A DNA stretch of 50,394 nt from OFTM10 sp964344055. GTDB taxonomy: Bacteria > Actinomycetota > Acidimicrobiia > Acidimicrobiales > Aldehydirespiratoraceae. Below are positions 49,226 to 50,394 of the stretch, one piece after another. The position numbers and the translations under genes were made by a program. Every line of letters starts with the position of its first letter. The first letter of the stretch is position 1. The stretch covers positions 1 to 50,394 of the forward strand of contig CAYFLT010000030.1 in assembly GCA_964344055.1 (NCBI GenBank), given 5' to 3'. The notes beneath the pieces were generated by a model, which saw only the letters and a list, made by a program, of their open reading frames with translations, was not told the origin of the DNA and did not search any database.

Positions 49226-50394
49226 TCAGCTCCGGGGCCGCTCGTGCTCGGGGTCGTAGATGCCGTGGGGGTGGCGTCGGGCTGGGCAGTCAGCCCCATA
49301 GGCGTCGATGGTGAACCCGTCCATCCGGTCGGCGAACCGGCCCACGACGTAGCCGAGGCACACTCGTTGGCCCGTCCGAAAGCCCATGCTGGCCGATGTG
49401 ACGAAGCCGGCCACCTCACCGCCCACCCGGACGGGGGCCGATGGCGGCGGATCGCCGACCGGGCCCTCCATCCGCGACGTGTCGACGGTCCACGCGCCGT
49501 AGCTCCAGGCGGGCGGCTCCGTGGCCATCGCTGCGGCGGCCGATCGACCGATGAAGTCGGCCTCGTCGAGGTGGACGAACCGATCGAGCCCGGCGTCGAA
49601 AGGCGTGTATTCGACCCCGAACTCGCTCCCCCATCCGTGGTACCCCTTCTCGACCCGCATGGCGTTGAGTGCGTACGAACCGAAGTCTCGAAGACCGAGA
49701 TCGACCCCCGCTTCCTGGATGGCGAGATAGAGGGCGACGAGGTCGGCATCGTCGACGTGGAGCTCCCACCCGAGCTCGCCGACGAAGCTCACCCGCAGCG
49801 CAGTGGCCATGACACCGGCGATCTCGATCTCGCGCAGTGACATCCACGGAGCGGCTTCCTTCGAGAGGTCGGCATCGGTGATGCGGGTGAGGAGCTCCCT
49901 CGACTCGGGGCCCATGACCATGAGCGTCGACGTCCGGTCGATGCCGTGGCGCAGTTCGACGCTGCCGTCCTGTGGCAGGTGACGCTGCAGCCAGTCGAAG
50001 TCGCGCTCACGCGCGGCGGTCGGACCGAGCAGCAGGAATCGGTCGTCGCTGACTCGGCCGATCGTGGCCTCGCTCCACACGGTGCCGTTCGGACGGAGCA
50101 TGTAGGAGAGCCGGACCCGGCCGACCGTCGGCAGTCGGCTACAGAACATCCGGTCCAGGAACGCCTCGGCGCCGGGGCCGGCCACCTCGAAGCGGGTGAA
50201 GCCGCCATGGTCCATGACCCCGACGTGATCACGCACGGCGATGCACTCCTCGGCGACGGCATCGTGCCAGTGCTCGTGGCGGTAGCTGAGAGCGGCATGC
50301 GAATACGGCTCACCACCGAACCAGAAGGCCCGCTCCCAACCGGCGATCTGCCCGAATCGGGCTCCCTTCGCGGCCAGCGTGTCGTAGAGCGCGG
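49226..50394 (-). CDS. Dimethylglycine/sarcosine dehydrogenase-like, C-terminal GcvT part, runs off the window
   Basis: 389 codons open to the window edge. The first visible residues (LYDTLAAKGARFGQIAGWERAFWF) are the junction after the FAD domain of dimethylglycine dehydrogenases. The rest is an aminomethyltransferase (GcvT)-like tetrahydrofolate-binding domain: CIAVRDHVGVMDHGGFTRFEVAGPGAEAFLDRM, RVSFVGELGWELHVDDADLVALYLAIQEAG, LNAMRVEKGYHGWGSEFGVEYTPFDAGLDRFV, and the C-terminal FVTSASMGFRTGQRVCLGYV. The enzyme oxidatively removes N-methyl groups and passes formaldehyde to folate. The FAD-binding N-terminus is beyond the edge. It is followed by the TauD gene on the same strand. Confidence 0.88.
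   Translation of the reverse strand, partial: ALYDTLAAKGARFGQIAGWERAFWFGGEPYSHAALSYRHEHWHDAVAEECIAVRDHVGVMDHGGFTRFEVAGPGAEAFLDRMFCSRLPTVGRVRLSYMLRPNGTVWSEATIGRVSDDRFLLLGPTAARERDFDWLQRHLPQDGSVELRHGIDRTSTLMVMGPESRELLTRITDADLSKEAAPWMSLREIEIAGVMATALRVSFVGELGWELHVDDADLVALYLAIQEAGVDLGLRDFGSYALNAMRVEKGYHGWGSEFGVEYTPFDAGLDRFVHLDEADFIGRSAAAAMATEPPAWSYGAWTVDTSRMEGPVGDPPPSAPVRVGGEVAGFVTSASMGFRTGQRVCLGYVVGRFADRMDGFTIDAYGADCPARRHPHGIYDPEHERPRS

Noticed and set aside
1..50394. CRISPR array, prophage, transposase, tRNA or rRNA
   Set aside because: No direct-repeat array, phage structural genes, transposase motifs or recognisable structural RNA sequence was seen; a covariance-model search was not possible.

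Overview
The window is about 50.4 kb of GC-rich, gene-dense bacterial DNA. It suggests a free-living actinobacterium, most likely an acidimicrobiia-type lineage (inference). Grounds: strong GC bias at third codon positions, frequent GTG starts, F420/deazaflavin-type enzymes (Ddn-like protein, tandem luciferase-like oxidoreductases), and many genes whose start codon lies 6-8 nt after a TANNNT -10 hexamer, the leaderless arrangement common in Actinobacteria. Two runs of exactly 10 N, a chimeric contig tip, and several one-base frameshifts in otherwise conserved genes point to a draft or metagenome scaffold. No rRNA, tRNA, CRISPR array, insertion sequence or phage gene was recognised. No stretch over 300 bp lacks a gene.

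Layout. 1-2956 (-): phosphotransferase-like protein, short-chain dehydrogenase, and the start of a phytanoyl-CoA dioxygenase-type gene. 3004-7066 (+): frameshifted FAD oxidoreductase coupled to a formylglycine sulfatase, then an MFS transporter. 7079-14906 (+): a MarR-controlled kynurenine operon (marR, 3-hydroxyanthranilate dioxygenase, kynureninase, kynurenine 3-monooxygenase, tryptophan 2,3-dioxygenase, aldehyde dehydrogenase, DapA-like aldolase, aspartate dehydrogenase), facing nadC across a shared terminator. Tryptophan carbon could reach quinolinate and, through NadC, NAD+. Kynurenine formamidase is not in the window. 15967-23763 (+): Ddn-like protein, SCO6745-like protein, nitroreductase-SRPBCC fusion, acetoacetate-decarboxylase-fold protein, nitronate monooxygenase, sterol-desaturase-family hydroxylase, PF10118 metal-dependent hydrolase with an apparent ATC start, and a membrane-anchored protein with neocarzinostatin-like repeats.

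23788-27621: a second, larger sulfatase (-) diverging from an aldehyde dehydrogenase (+). 27629-32646: a three-gene set resembling N-methylglutamate synthase subunits (-), diverging from a GlnT/GmaS-type ligase and an XRE-cupin regulator (+), which suggests gamma-glutamylation of methylamine or another amine. 32717-39417: PNPOx-like and NmrA-like proteins, a bidirectional terminator, a fused HyuA-HyuB hydantoinase/oxoprolinase with an ArsR regulator, and a MalY/PatB aminotransferase. 39452-50394: CntA-like Rieske oxygenase, amidase, PhzF protein, proline iminopeptidase, TesB thioesterase, short-chain dehydrogenase, two LLM oxidoreductases, a DUF411/CopG-like lipoprotein, a TauD dioxygenase, and the C-terminal half of a dimethylglycine/sarcosine dehydrogenase.

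The overall theme is heterotrophic use of amino acids, N-methylated amines, sulfate esters and lipids. The most striking observation is in the DUF411/CopG-like lipoprotein: the first Cys codon of its CxCC motif is an in-frame TGA, with intact coding sequence on both sides and a small hairpin in a SECIS-compatible place. It is either a candidate selenoprotein or a nonsense change or error.
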